Position numbers and translations under genes: made by a program. This document shows, in pieces, positions 1 through 8,894 of a DNA stretch of 64,000 nt; positions within the stretch are counted from its first letter, which is position 1, and each line of letters starts with the position of its first letter. A model generated the notes under the pieces. It had not been told where the DNA came from, made no database searches, and worked only from the letters and a program-made list of their open reading frames with translations. Origin of the DNA: Klebsiella huaxiensis (GTDB taxonomy: Bacteria; Pseudomonadota; Gammaproteobacteria; Enterobacterales; Enterobacteriaceae); contig NZ_CP036175.1 of the NCBI RefSeq assembly GCF_003261575.2, positions 4,216,001 through 4,280,000 on the forward strand. The letters are read 5' to 3'.

Positions 1-131
1 CCGTCAAAATCCGGAAACCCCTGCGACAGGTTAATCGCCTGATGCTGTTGGGCCAGGGCGCTCATTTGGGTAAAAATAGTGGTGCCTAATGAAGGGAGTT
101 TACTCTCAGGAATCAGTGGCTTATTGCTCAT
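1..131 (-). CDS. mtnE: Methionine aminotransferase MtnE (YbdL-like), N-terminal part
   Basis: Only the first 43 codons lie in the window; the gene continues beyond the left edge. The ATG is at 131 on the minus strand. The translation carries the N terminus typical of E. coli YbdL (IFTQMSALAQQHQAINLSQG followed by FPDFDG), a PLP-dependent class I/II aminotransferase that converts 2-oxo-4-methylthiobutyrate to methionine, the last step of methionine salvage. It is divergent from mtnC, and the 173-bp gap holds MetJ boxes. Family assignment is firm; the assignment as the salvage transaminase rests on the adjacent mtnCD. Confidence 0.88.
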   Translation of the reverse strand, partial: MSNKPLIPESKLPSLGTTIFTQMSALAQQHQAINLSQGFPDFD

Positions 132-198
132 TCTTTTTGTACCGTCTGTGATGCTGTTGTTGAAGCCACTATAACACGATGCTAATATTTGGCAATCA

Positions 199-214
199 AG
201 ACGCTTAGACGTCT
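199..214. promoter_or_regulatory. MetJ operator (tandem met boxes) in the mtnE/mtnC gap
   Basis: Two adjacent 8-bp boxes are seen: AGACGCTT (199-206, 6/8 to the consensus AGACGTCT) and a perfect AGACGTCT (207-214). MetJ with S-adenosylmethionine binds such phased arrays and represses methionine genes. The position between divergent mtnE and mtnC suggests control of both. Confidence 0.8.
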
Positions 215-304
215 AAATGATAATGTTATTTCGCTTATGATCTAAATGCAGCTATCAACACAACGCCACCGTCAGCACGACCCACCGCTCACTCTGGAGA
301 ACTC

Positions 305-994
305 ATGATCCGCGCTATCGTGACCGATATTGAAGGCACCACCAGCGACATTCGCTTCGTCCATAACGTCCTGTTTCCCTACGCCCGCGAACGGCTGACC
401 GGTTTTGTTACCGCTCAGCAGTTTGTTGAACCGGTAAAGACCATCCTTGATAACCTGCGCGAAGAGATAGCCCAGCCAGGAGCCAGCACCGAGCAGCTTA
501 TTGGTACGCTGTTCGCCTTTATGGATGAAGACCGCAAGTCCACTGCCCTCAAGGCGCTACAGGGCATTATCTGGCGCGAAGGGTATGTAAATGGCGACTT
601 CACCGGGCATCTTTATCCAGACGTTCTTCCGGCACTGGAAAAATGGAAGTTTCAGGGTATTGATCTCTATGTATATTCCTCAGGCTCCGTTGCCGCGCAG
701 AAATTGTTATTTGGCTACAGCGATGAAGGTGATATTACTCATTTGTTCAACGGCTATTTCGATACCCTGGTAGGCGCTAAGCGTGAAGTGCAGTCCTACC
801 GCAATATTGCTGAGCAACTGGGGCACCCTCCCGCCGCGATTCTGTTCCTGTCCGATATCCATCAGGAGCTGGATGCCGCAGAAGAGGCCGGTTTCCGTAC
901 CGTACAACTGGTGCGTGGTGACCGTGACCCGGCCAGCCATCATCCGCAAGTTCAGCGTTTTGACGATATTCATCCGGAGCAGATCCCAGCATGA
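305..994 (+). CDS. mtnC: Enolase-phosphatase MtnC
   Basis: Bifunctional enzyme of methionine salvage: it enolises 2,3-diketo-5-methylthiopentyl-1-phosphate and then dephosphorylates it to the acireductone. It is a HAD-superfamily protein of 229 aa, the usual length. Motif I is TDIEGTT with the nucleophile region at D8/E10; a YSSGS stretch lies near residue 122 (motif II), GAKREVQSY carries the motif III lysine, and LFLSDIHQELDAA is motif IV. The ATG follows an SD (CTGGAGAACTC). It overlaps mtnD by 4 nt (ATGA), so the two are translationally coupled. mtnB, often beside mtnC in related bacteria, is instead 11 kb away at 12.4-13.0 kb. Confidence 0.95.
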   Translation: MIRAIVTDIEGTTSDIRFVHNVLFPYARERLTGFVTAQQFVEPVKTILDNLREEIAQPGASTEQLIGTLFAFMDEDRKSTALKALQGIIWREGYVNGDFTGHLYPDVLPALEKWKFQGIDLYVYSSGSVAAQKLLFGYSDEGDITHLFNGYFDTLVGAKREVQSYRNIAEQLGHPPAAILFLSDIHQELDAAEEAGFRTVQLVRGDRDPASHHPQVQRFDDIHPEQIPA

Positions 995-1533
995 GCGCAT
1001 TAACTATTTTTTCCGTGAAAGACCCGCAAACCCCGCTCTGGCACAGCACCAACGCCGAAGAGATACAGCAGCAGCTCAACGCTAAAGGCGTACGTTTTGA
1101 GCGCTGGCAGGCCGACCGTGATTTAGGCACTGCGCCAACATCAGAAACGGTCATTGCCGCTTATCAACATGCGATTGATAAGCTGGTAGCAGAGAAGGGT
1201 TACCAGAGCTGGGACGTTATCAGCCTGCGCGCGGATAACCCGCAGAAAGATGCGTTGCGGGAAAAATTCCTCAATGAACATACTCATGGAGAAGACGAAG
1301 TGCGCTTCTTCGTCGAAGGTGCCGGTCTGTTCTGCCTGCATATTGGCGACGAGGTGTTTCAGGTCTTGTGCGAAAAGAACGATTTGATTTCCGTCCCTGC
1401 GCACACGCCGCACTGGTTTGACATGGGGTCAGAGCCGAACTTCACCGCGATCCGCATTTTCGATAACCCGGAAGGCTGGATCGCCCAGTTTACCGGCGAC
1501 GATATCGCCGGAGCCTACCCGCGGCTGGCATAA
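991..1533 (+). CDS. mtnD: Acireductone dioxygenase MtnD
   Basis: Cupin enzyme acting on acireductone and O2. The Fe form gives 2-oxo-4-methylthiobutyrate plus formate; the Ni form gives methylthiopropionate, CO and formate. At 180 aa it is full length. Metal ligands are visible as H97, H99 and E103 (EHTHGEDEV) and H141 (AHTPHWFDMG). This matches the known K. oxytoca ARD ligand set His96/His98/Glu102/His140 when the initiator Met is not counted. The start overlaps the mtnC stop by 4 nt. A REP-like palindrome follows the stop codon. Confidence 0.95.
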   Translation: MSALTIFSVKDPQTPLWHSTNAEEIQQQLNAKGVRFERWQADRDLGTAPTSETVIAAYQHAIDKLVAEKGYQSWDVISLRADNPQKDALREKFLNEHTHGEDEVRFFVEGAGLFCLHIGDEVFQVLCEKNDLISVPAHTPHWFDMGSEPNFTAIRIFDNPEGWIAQFTGDDIAGAYPRLA

Positions 1534-1557
1534 CCCCAGAATTTATATTCGTGCAGT

Positions 1558-1640
1558 TTCCCGGAGGCAGCGCCTGAGGCGCTTTGTCCGGGCTCCCCAC
1601 CCCGTCCGTAGGCCGGGCAAGGCGCTGCCCGGCAATTCCC
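1558..1640. repeat. REP/BIME-like palindromic repeat
   Basis: The stretch contains complementary blocks (CCCGGAGGC... with ...TCCGGG; GGCCGGGCAAGGCGC... with GCCCGG) typical of enterobacterial REP elements. It sits between the convergent 3' ends of mtnD and the oxidoreductase gene. Sequences of the same family recur at about 13.4, 29.8, 32.2, 33.6, 52.0, 58.8 and 63.1-63.8 kb. Confidence 0.75.
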
Positions 1641-1645
1641 GACGC

Positions 1646-3955
1646 CTAAGCCCGAATAAACCTTGGCGGATCGAAAGCGGTCACCGGCGGCAGCGCCTCG
1701 CGCCACGGTTCAATTTCCACCCAGCAGCTTTGGGCGCTACAGCCCTGCCCCAGCCGCGAGCTTCCGCGATCTTCAGTTAACACGTTAGGATTACCGTGTT
1801 TATCCAGCGAATCCTTTTCATTTGGATCCAGCGGATCGTACCAGGCACCAGTCGACATCTGCACCACGCCTGGCAAAATCTGCTCGCTAAGATGCACCCC
1901 GGCCAGAATCGCCCCACGGGTGTTATAAACCTTCACCACGCTGCCTTCGCTAATGTCCCTCGCCTGCGCATCCAGCGGATGCATCCACAGCGGCTCGCGC
2001 CCCTGAATTTTTGTCGCCCGGCTAACGCTACCGTGATCGTACTGACTATGTAACCGGGTACGCGGCTGGCTGGAGAGCAGATGCAGCGGCCAGCGAGCGG
2101 CTTCCTGCCGTTGCCAGGCCGCCTCCTGTTCATCCCACCACGGATGACCTGGGCATTCACGATAGCCAAATCCGGCGATGGTTTCTGAAAAGAGTTCAAT
2201 TTTCCCGGACGGCGTCGAGAGCGGATAGCGCTGCGGATCGGCGCGAAAATCCGCCAGAAATATCTGCGGTTTTTCAGGCGCGCTATATTCCAGCACCCCT
2301 TGCTGCCAGAACGCCTCGAACGACGGCAGCTCAATTCCCTCTTCCCGGGCGCGTGGCCGCGACTCTTCATAGATTTTCCGCAGCCACTGCCCGGCATCGC
2401 GCCCTTCGCTAAAACGCTCACCGCAGCCCAGCCTTTCAGCAAGGTCGCAGAAGATGGCGTAATCATCGCGCGCTTCGCCCACCGGCGGGATCTGCGCACT
2501 CATGGCAATCATAAAGCCGTCGTGGCCGCCGCTGCCGATATCTTCCCGCTCAAGCGAGGTGGTGACCGGCAGAACGATATCGGAGAATTTGGCCTGCGCG
2601 GTCCAGTACTGTTCATGTACCACGACGGTTTCCGGCCGCCGCCAGGCTTCACACAGACGGTTAATATCCTGGTGATGATGAAACGCGTTGCCGCCCGCCC
2701 AGTAAACCAGGCGAATATCAGGGTAATGCAGATGCTGGCCGTCAAACTCATAGGCTTCGCCCGGATGCAGCAGCATATCCGAGAGGCGCGCTACCGGGAT
2801 CACGCTGTTCACCGCATTTTTTCCGGCAGGAAGCCGCGGGCCGGAAAACGTTTTACGCGCCGCTCCCGCCAGATTGGTACAGGCATAGCCAAACCCCAGG
2901 CCGCCGCCCGGCGTACCAATTTGCCCCAGCAGCGCGGTGAGCGCTACCGTTGCCCAGTAAGCCTGCTCGCCCTGGCGCGCCCGCTGAATCGACCAGGAAA
3001 TATTCACCATCGTGTGCTTGCTGGCCATCTCACGCGCCAGCGCAACAATCTGCGGAGCGTCAATGCCGGTTATCGCCGCCGCCCACTCCGGCGTTTTCGC
3101 AACGCCGTCACTCTCCCCCATCAGGTAGGCGCGATAAGCGGCAAATCCCACCGTATGGCTGGCGACAAAGCCGCTGTCGTACAGGGATTCGTCAATCAGA
3201 ACGTAACAGAGCGCCAGCAGCAGCGCGGTATCGGTCCCCGGACGAACGGCAAGCCACTTGGCGCTCTCCACGGCGCTCAGATCATTACGCACCGGACTGA
3301 TATTGACGAAGCGCGTTCCCTGCTCCTGCATCTTCTCCAGCCAGTATTTCAGCATATGGTCGTTGGCGCCGCCGCCGTTGACCTGCGAATTACGCAGCGG
3401 CAGGCCGCCAATCGCCACAAACAGCTGACACTCCCGCGCCAGCTCGGAGAAATGAGTGTGCTGACGGTGCAGCGGGCTTAGCGGCCCGAGGATATGCGGC
3501 AGAATGCGCTCACCCGCCGCGCTGCTGTAGGTGTTGGTGCTGGCGGTATAGCCGCCGAAGGACTTGAGGAAGCGGTGCAGCTGGCTTTGGGCATGGTGAA
3601 AGCGCCCGGCGCTGGCCCAGCCGTAGGAGCCGCCGAAAATGGCTTCATTGCCGCAGCGTGCTTTGACCGACTTCAGCTCGCGGGCCAGCAGGTCGAGCGC
3701 CACCTCCCAACTCACTTCTACAAACGGCTCTTTGCCGCGCCCCTCTCGCGAAGCCGGGCCATTTTGCAAGTAACCCGCACGCACCGCCGGACGCCGAATT
3801 CGCGTCTTGCTGGTGACCGCATCGGGGAGCGACTGACCGATACGGGAAGGATTTTTATCCCAGGGCACTGGCGTCACCGCATCAATCTTGCCGTCGCGAG
3901 CCTGTACTTGCCAGGTTCCCCAATGCATCACGGTCAGATTATGTTGTTTTCTCAT
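1646..3955 (-). CDS. Molybdopterin-dependent S/N-oxide reductase, BisC/TorA-like
   Basis: A 769-aa catalytic subunit of the DMSO-reductase superfamily, about the size of E. coli biotin sulfoxide reductase. No N-terminal Cys motif for a 4Fe-4S cluster and no twin-Arg signal are seen, so a cytoplasmic BisC-like enzyme is likely. The family landmark SYGWASAGRFHH precedes TNTYSSAAG, whose Ser is the expected Mo ligand. C-terminal cofactor-binding segments such as SSQPRTRLHSQYDHG are present. An upstream in-frame TTG at 3979 would add 8 residues; the ATG at 3955 is preferred. It stands alone, between mtnD and a sugar importer. The substrate is unknown; methionine sulfoxide or another methylthio S-oxide would fit the setting but is inference. 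Confidence 0.82.
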   Translation of the reverse strand: MRKQHNLTVMHWGTWQVQARDGKIDAVTPVPWDKNPSRIGQSLPDAVTSKTRIRRPAVRAGYLQNGPASREGRGKEPFVEVSWEVALDLLARELKSVKARCGNEAIFGGSYGWASAGRFHHAQSQLHRFLKSFGGYTASTNTYSSAAGERILPHILGPLSPLHRQHTHFSELARECQLFVAIGGLPLRNSQVNGGGANDHMLKYWLEKMQEQGTRFVNISPVRNDLSAVESAKWLAVRPGTDTALLLALCYVLIDESLYDSGFVASHTVGFAAYRAYLMGESDGVAKTPEWAAAITGIDAPQIVALAREMASKHTMVNISWSIQRARQGEQAYWATVALTALLGQIGTPGGGLGFGYACTNLAGAARKTFSGPRLPAGKNAVNSVIPVARLSDMLLHPGEAYEFDGQHLHYPDIRLVYWAGGNAFHHHQDINRLCEAWRRPETVVVHEQYWTAQAKFSDIVLPVTTSLEREDIGSGGHDGFMIAMSAQIPPVGEARDDYAIFCDLAERLGCGERFSEGRDAGQWLRKIYEESRPRAREEGIELPSFEAFWQQGVLEYSAPEKPQIFLADFRADPQRYPLSTPSGKIELFSETIAGFGYRECPGHPWWDEQEAAWQRQEAARWPLHLLSSQPRTRLHSQYDHGSVSRATKIQGREPLWMHPLDAQARDISEGSVVKVYNTRGAILAGVHLSEQILPGVVQMSTGAWYDPLDPNEKDSLDKHGNPNVLTEDRGSSRLGQGCSAQSCWVEIEPWREALPPVTAFDPPRFIRA

Positions 3956-4368
3956 ATTGCTTGTTTTCTTCTCACCCAATAAAGGTCGCCATAATAAAGC
4001 GCGCGAATCTTGGGAATAAAATACATATCACCATACAATCTGCTATAGAGAAAGGATTCCCTACGTAGAATAGCTATGAGTTATTCCGGAATGCGATATA
4101 TTACAGCGACAGAATAATTTTAATTAAACAACAGTATTTATTTGAACAAATAAGACTTGCAAGCAAATTAAACCCACAAAATAAAAATGGATAAAATCGC
4201 ATCATGAAATATTTTCAGGTTACAGATGACAAATTTACGTTTTCCTCAGGCAAATCTGCGATATAACATTGTTGATATAACTTAGACATATTTTGTATTT
4301 GAGGTTGTGTAGTTGTTATTGTCATGCTACTGCTTCGCAGCCACCTCCATCACAGGACCATAATAAGA
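3956..4368. other. AT-rich intergenic region without a gene
   Basis: About 410 bp between the divergent oxidoreductase and ABC importer genes. It must hold both promoters. No convincing ORF, RNA gene or phased operator was found. A lone met-box-like octamer AGACATAT (4284-4291, 6/8) lacks a good neighbouring box. Confidence 0.6.
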
Positions 4369-5349
4369 ATGTCGCAGAAAATGAAATTATTGCCCATCGC
4401 GCTGGGCCTGCTCTCGCTCGCCTCCGTTAACGCCCTGGCGGCCGATGCCTTATCGCTTCAGGGGAAAACTATCGGCGTCGCCGTTGTCGGTACCCAGCAC
4501 TTCTGGGATCGTGAAGCCTATAAAGGTGCGACCGAAGAGGTAGAGAAACTCGGTGGTAAAGTGATCGGCGTCGACGGTGGCCGTGACAACCAGGTTCATG
4601 CCAATAACCACGATATTTTACTGTCGCGTAAAGTCGATGCGGTAATTAGCATTCTGGGCGATAGCGCCGTTGAGCCTAAATTCAAAGCGCTGCGCGATGC
4701 GGGCATTCCGGTATTTACCGTTGACCACGTTTCAAAATACTCCGTCAATAACACCACTTCCGATAACTACACATTAGGCTCGACCATTGGTCGTTATATG
4801 GCCGATGAGCTAGGTGGCAAAGGCAACGTTGCGGTATTTAACGCTTTCTCCAGCTCCCTGCGTATTTGCGGCATTCGTTATGACCAGTGGAAATATGTCC
4901 TTAAGGATTACCCGGATATTCATATTATTCAACCAGAGCTGGCGGAACAGTTTGCCAACTCTCCGGAAGATGCGCGTAAGAAAACCCTCGAACTGCTGAG
5001 CCAATATCCAAAAGGTAAGCTCGACGCCATCCATGTTGCCTGCTGGGATCAGCCCGCTATCGGTATTGTCCAGGCGCTGGAAGAGACTGGTCGCGACAAA
5101 GACGTTAAAGTCACCGCCATCGATGCGGGCCCGGAAACGCTGGAAATCATGGCCGAGCCGGGCAGTCCGTTCGTTGCCAACGTCGCTCAGCAGCCGCATC
5201 TGATCGGCCAGACTTCCGCCGATAACGTCGCCCGCTACTTCGACAAGCAGAAATTGCCGGTACAAACCTTTATCCCTGTCGTCCCGGTGAAAGGCCCGCA
5301 GGAAGCGAAAGCGGTCTACAAACAGCTGGGATATGGCGAACTGCAGTGA
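4369..5349 (+). CDS. Ribose-type ABC importer, periplasmic binding protein
   Basis: A 326-aa type I periplasmic sugar-binding protein of the RbsB class. The chosen ATG at 4369 follows CACAGGACCATAATAAGA; an upstream in-frame ATG (4324) would spoil the signal peptide. The signal peptide is Lys-rich then hydrophobic, with cleavage near ASVNALA/ADAL. Family features include GTQHFWDREAYKG near the mature N terminus, DGGRDNQVHANN, and the hinge region AVFNAFSS. It heads a run of ATPase, two permeases and a PfkB kinase. The ligand is probably a pentose-like or polyol compound; given the MetJ-linked genes alongside, a methylthio-sugar is possible but unproven. Confidence 0.88.
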   Translation: MSQKMKLLPIALGLLSLASVNALAADALSLQGKTIGVAVVGTQHFWDREAYKGATEEVEKLGGKVIGVDGGRDNQVHANNHDILLSRKVDAVISILGDSAVEPKFKALRDAGIPVFTVDHVSKYSVNNTTSDNYTLGSTIGRYMADELGGKGNVAVFNAFSSSLRICGIRYDQWKYVLKDYPDIHIIQPELAEQFANSPEDARKKTLELLSQYPKGKLDAIHVACWDQPAIGIVQALEETGRDKDVKVTAIDAGPETLEIMAEPGSPFVANVAQQPHLIGQTSADNVARYFDKQKLPVQTFIPVVPVKGPQEAKAVYKQLGYGELQ

Positions 5350-6899
5350 TCACTCAATCCTCCGGCGGGGCTAATCCCGCCGCTGGTCTGGCGATGAACC
5401 AGATCAGCAAAAGCTTCGCCAACGTGACTGCATTAAATGCGGTCACGCTGCTTCTGAACCCTGGCGAAATTCACGGTCTGATCGGCGAGAACGGCGCGGG
5501 AAAATCGACGCTAATTAAAATCCTTGCGGGCGTCTATCAGGCCGATAGCGGCAACGCCACGCTCGACGGCGCGCCTCTGCCGCTCGGCAATCCGGCGGCT
5601 ATCGAAGCGCTGGGCATTCGCGTCATTCACCAGGAACTCAACCTGATCCCGCACTTTACCGTCGCGGAATCGGTGTTCCTCGGCCAGGAGTACCGCACCC
5701 GCTGGGGCGCGCTGGACCGGCGGCGGATGAATGCCGCGACCGAGGCATTTTTCCGCGACAGCTGGCAGCTGGAAATCAATCCGCGCCGCCTGATCCGCGA
5801 TCTCAGCCTTGCCGAGCGCAAGCTGGTACAAATCGCCCGAGCGCTGATTGACGGCGCGGCAAAGCTGGTAGTGTTCGACGAACCCACCGCGCCGCTGGAA
5901 GCACAGGAAGCCAGCCTTGTCTCCTCTGCCATCTTGCGCCTTCGCGAGCAAGGGATCGCGATTCTTTATATTTCCCACTATCTCAACGAAATCGCCGCTC
6001 TTTGCGATCGCGGTACGGTGCTGCGTAACGGCGAGGTTGTCGGCTACCCCGACCGTGAACTCCTGCAAAATACCGATGCGCTAATCAAAATGATGGTCGG
6101 GCGCGATATCGAACAGCTCTATACCCCGCGTCAGAGCAGCGCTCAGGAAGTTGATACCGCCGTACCGGTGCTGTCGATTCGCCATCTCAGCGACGGCACG
6201 CAATTAAACGATATTAGCTTTGATATTCAGCCCGGCGAGATCGTCGGCGTGGCGGGTCTGCTTGGCGCAGGGCGCGACGTGCTGGTCGATCTTCTTTACG
6301 GCCTGCGCCGCGCCCGCAGCGGCACGATTAGTATCGACGGCGAGCCGAAACGGCTGCGCACGCCCTATCAGGCCACCCGCGCCGGGCTGGCGCTGGTCCC
6401 GCGCGACCGTCGCCATCAGGGGCTGATTCTCCCCTTCTCTACTGCCGACAATATTAACCTTGCCTCGCTGCCGGACACCGCCACCTTCGGCTGGGAACAC
6501 CGAGGGCGGGCACTGGAAAAAGCGCGCAGCTGGATTGAACAGCTCTCCATCCGCCCCGGTCGCCCGGAACTGCCGGTGCGCTTTATGAGCGGCGGCAACC
6601 AGCAAAAGGCGATTCTCGCCCGCTGGCTGGGCACAGACGCGCGGCTATTTATTCTTGATGAACCCACGCTCGGGGTCGATATCGGCGCACGCAGCGATAT
6701 TTATCAGCGCACCCGCGAACTGGCGGATCGCGGTCGCGGCGTGCTGGTCTCTTCCAGCGACGCACCGGAACTGCTGGGCCTTTGCGACCGCATTCTGGTG
6801 ATGTGGCGCGGCGAGCTGGTGGCCAATCTTCCGACCCAGGGGCTGACGCTGGACGCGCTACTGGTGACGATCAACGGTGGACAGGAACAACAGGTATGA
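5346..6899 (+). CDS. Ribose-type ABC importer, tandem ATPase (RbsA-like)
   Basis: 517 aa with two fused nucleotide-binding domains. The first has Walker A GENGAGKST, a signature near LSLAERKLVQIARAL and Walker B LVVFDEPTAPL. The second has a degenerate P-loop (GLLGAGRDVLVDLL), signature MSGGNQQKAILARWL and Walker B LFILDEPTLGVD. Such a degenerate second P-loop is normal for RbsA/XylG proteins. The GTG start overlaps the binding-protein stop (GTGA). An internal ATG at Met17 (MNQISKSF) is an alternative start. Confidence 0.92.
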   Translation: MITQSSGGANPAAGLAMNQISKSFANVTALNAVTLLLNPGEIHGLIGENGAGKSTLIKILAGVYQADSGNATLDGAPLPLGNPAAIEALGIRVIHQELNLIPHFTVAESVFLGQEYRTRWGALDRRRMNAATEAFFRDSWQLEINPRRLIRDLSLAERKLVQIARALIDGAAKLVVFDEPTAPLEAQEASLVSSAILRLREQGIAILYISHYLNEIAALCDRGTVLRNGEVVGYPDRELLQNTDALIKMMVGRDIEQLYTPRQSSAQEVDTAVPVLSIRHLSDGTQLNDISFDIQPGEIVGVAGLLGAGRDVLVDLLYGLRRARSGTISIDGEPKRLRTPYQATRAGLALVPRDRRHQGLILPFSTADNINLASLPDTATFGWEHRGRALEKARSWIEQLSIRPGRPELPVRFMSGGNQQKAILARWLGTDARLFILDEPTLGVDIGARSDIYQRTRELADRGRGVLVSSSDAPELLGLCDRILVMWRGELVANLPTQGLTLDALLVTINGGQEQQV

Positions 6900-7882
6900 G
6901 TGCAGGTATCCAGCGCCGCCCCCTTGCGGGCATAACGACGCTAATCGAAAAATTTCCCCTGATTCTTTTTTTCGCGCTGCTGGTCTGGCTCAGCCTCCAG
7001 TCGCCGTTTTTTTTAAGCTGGCAAAATATCAGCATGATGCTGGTGCAGAGCGTGCCGCTGGCGATCCTCTGCTTCGGTCTTGTCTGCGTGATTGCCGTCG
7101 GCGGCGATGACGTAGTTTCCGGCGGCATCGACCTCTCGCTGCCCGCCATCGCGGTGCTCGGCGTAGCGCTTCTGAGCCTCGGCATGGCGGAGTGGAATAC
7201 CCCCTATTTGCTGCTGTTTTTACTGCTGATTGCCGTCAGCCTGGCCTGCGGCGCGGTCAACGCCACCCTGGTGCTGGCGGCGGGCCTGCCGCCGCTGCTG
7301 GCAACCCTGTCAACCTCCGTCGCCTTCACCGGGCTGACCGACCTGCTGACCGGGCAGCGGCGCATCGCGGTAAACGATCCACTGATGGTGGCCTTTCGCG
7401 ATAACGACCTGTTCGGTATTCCCTGGCCGCTTATCTATCTGCTGGCGGTCTTTGCGCTGTTTCAGTTTCTGCTCCATCACTCCCGCTTTGGCCAGCATTT
7501 ACAGGCGGTCGGCGGCAACCGCGATATGGCGCAGATGAGCGGACTCAACGTGCGCCGTTTGACTATCATCGTCTGGCTGCTGGCGGGGATCGCCGCCGGT
7601 CTGGCGATTATGCCGCTGCTCAGCCAGGGTTCCGGCAGCTCCAGCGGTACGGCAACGCCGTTGTTGCTGGAAACCGTCCTCGCCACCTTTATCGGCGCGG
7701 CGTTCTCGCGGCGTCGCGTGGTCACCATCTGGGGCGCGCTGCTCGGGGCGGTGCTGGTCAACGCGCTCTCTAACGGGCTCGGCCTGCTGGGGGTGAATAT
7801 TTTCTGGATGGGCGCGATTAAAGGCGGCCTGATCCTCGTGGTGCTGGCGGCTTCCGCTGTCAGACATAAAGGAGGCAACTGA
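6896..7882 (+). CDS. Ribose-type ABC importer, permease 1
   Basis: A 328-aa RbsC-family inner-membrane permease. The ATG at 6896 overlaps the ATPase stop (ATGA); the reading frame is open further upstream, but that part lies inside the ATPase gene. Many hydrophobic segments are present, with the family stretch GGDDVVSGGIDLSLPAI near residue 65 and the cytoplasmic loop AVGGNRDMAQMSGLNVRRL that contacts the ATPase. It probably forms a heterodimer with the next gene product, as in importers with two distinct permeases (Lsr, YtfT/YjfF). Confidence 0.9.
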   Translation: MSAGIQRRPLAGITTLIEKFPLILFFALLVWLSLQSPFFLSWQNISMMLVQSVPLAILCFGLVCVIAVGGDDVVSGGIDLSLPAIAVLGVALLSLGMAEWNTPYLLLFLLLIAVSLACGAVNATLVLAAGLPPLLATLSTSVAFTGLTDLLTGQRRIAVNDPLMVAFRDNDLFGIPWPLIYLLAVFALFQFLLHHSRFGQHLQAVGGNRDMAQMSGLNVRRLTIIVWLLAGIAAGLAIMPLLSQGSGSSSGTATPLLLETVLATFIGAAFSRRRVVTIWGALLGAVLVNALSNGLGLLGVNIFWMGAIKGGLILVVLAASAVRHKGGN

Positions 7883-8883
7883 TGAGCCAGTTGACGCTCA
7901 AGACCCCATCAACGGGGCAAACCGGCAGCAGTCCGCTGGCGTGGCTGTCGCGGGCAGGATTCGGCGTGATTACTCTGCTGGCGATTGCCCTGTTCGGCTG
8001 GGCAAATCCGGTTTTTTTGACCTTCGATAACTGGGCGAACCTGCTGCAGGGCAGCGCCATCCTGCTGATTGTGGCGATGGCGATGACCCTTATCGTCAGC
8101 GCCGGAGCGATTGACCTCTCCGTCGGCGTAGCGCTTGATTTCGGCGCCGCCTTTGCGCTGGTAGCGCTGAAAACCTGGCACCTGCCGTGGCAGGCTGCGG
8201 TCGGCTGCGCGCTGCTCGGCGGGGTGATAATCGGCCTGCTGAACGCCTTCCTGATCCTTATTTGCCAGATTCGTCCGTTCCTTGCCACCCTCGGCACCTG
8301 GTTTATCGCCAGCAGCGCCGAGCGCATCTATACCGACGGCGGCGGCTCTATCTCTTATCGCCGGATGGCACCGGAATATCACGATCTGGCGGTCGGCAAT
8401 ATCGCCGGAATTCCAACGCCAGTGGTCATTGTTCTGGTGCTGTGGCTGGCGGCCTGGCTGATTACCGAACGTACGCTGTTCGGCAAATACGTTCGCGCTA
8501 TCGGTCAGAACGGCGAAGCGGCGCGTATCGCCGGAATTCGCGACCGTCGCACCATGTTGTGGGTGCTGGTGGCGGCCTCCGCCCTGTGCGCCGTCGGCGG
8601 CGTTATCCTTTCCGCTAACCTGCGCCAGTTTACGCCGCTGGCCGGTCAGGCCTATCTGATGGACGCTATCGCCGCGGTATTTATCGGTACCGCCTTCAAC
8701 CGGCTGGGCCGGGTCAGCATCGCCGGAACCCTCGGTGGGGTGCTGTTCCTCGCGATTATTGATAACGGCCTGAACCTGATGGGGCTTAACTACCTGGTGA
8801 AAGATGCGCTGGTTGGCGTGATTCTGGTCGTCGCGCTGGCCCTCTCCTTCTGGCAGGCGCGCCTGCGTCAAACCCATCGTTAA
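7882..8883 (+). CDS. Ribose-type ABC importer, permease 2
   Basis: A 333-aa RbsC-family permease, the second of a pair. Its ATG shares one base with the preceding TGA (TGATG). Landmarks are IVSAGAIDLSVGVALDFGAAF near residue 75 and the loop AIGQNGEAARIAGIRDRRTM. About eight to ten hydrophobic segments are seen. Tight overlaps from the ATPase to this gene indicate one operon. Confidence 0.9.
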   Translation: MSQLTLKTPSTGQTGSSPLAWLSRAGFGVITLLAIALFGWANPVFLTFDNWANLLQGSAILLIVAMAMTLIVSAGAIDLSVGVALDFGAAFALVALKTWHLPWQAAVGCALLGGVIIGLLNAFLILICQIRPFLATLGTWFIASSAERIYTDGGGSISYRRMAPEYHDLAVGNIAGIPTPVVIVLVLWLAAWLITERTLFGKYVRAIGQNGEAARIAGIRDRRTMLWVLVAASALCAVGGVILSANLRQFTPLAGQAYLMDAIAAVFIGTAFNRLGRVSIAGTLGGVLFLAIIDNGLNLMGLNYLVKDALVGVILVVALALSFWQARLRQTHR

Positions 8884-8894
8884 GTGGAGCTCTC

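Noticed and set aside
2300..3481. A 393-codon plus-strand frame
   Set aside because: Antisense to the molybdoenzyme gene, without domain signals; a product of GC-rich codon structure.
4284..4291. MetJ site upstream of the first ABC importer
   Set aside because: A single 6/8 octamer; neighbouring phased octamers match poorly, and MetJ needs at least two boxes.
7909..8877. A 322-codon minus-strand frame
   Set aside because: Antisense to the second ABC permease and of very polar, low-complexity composition.
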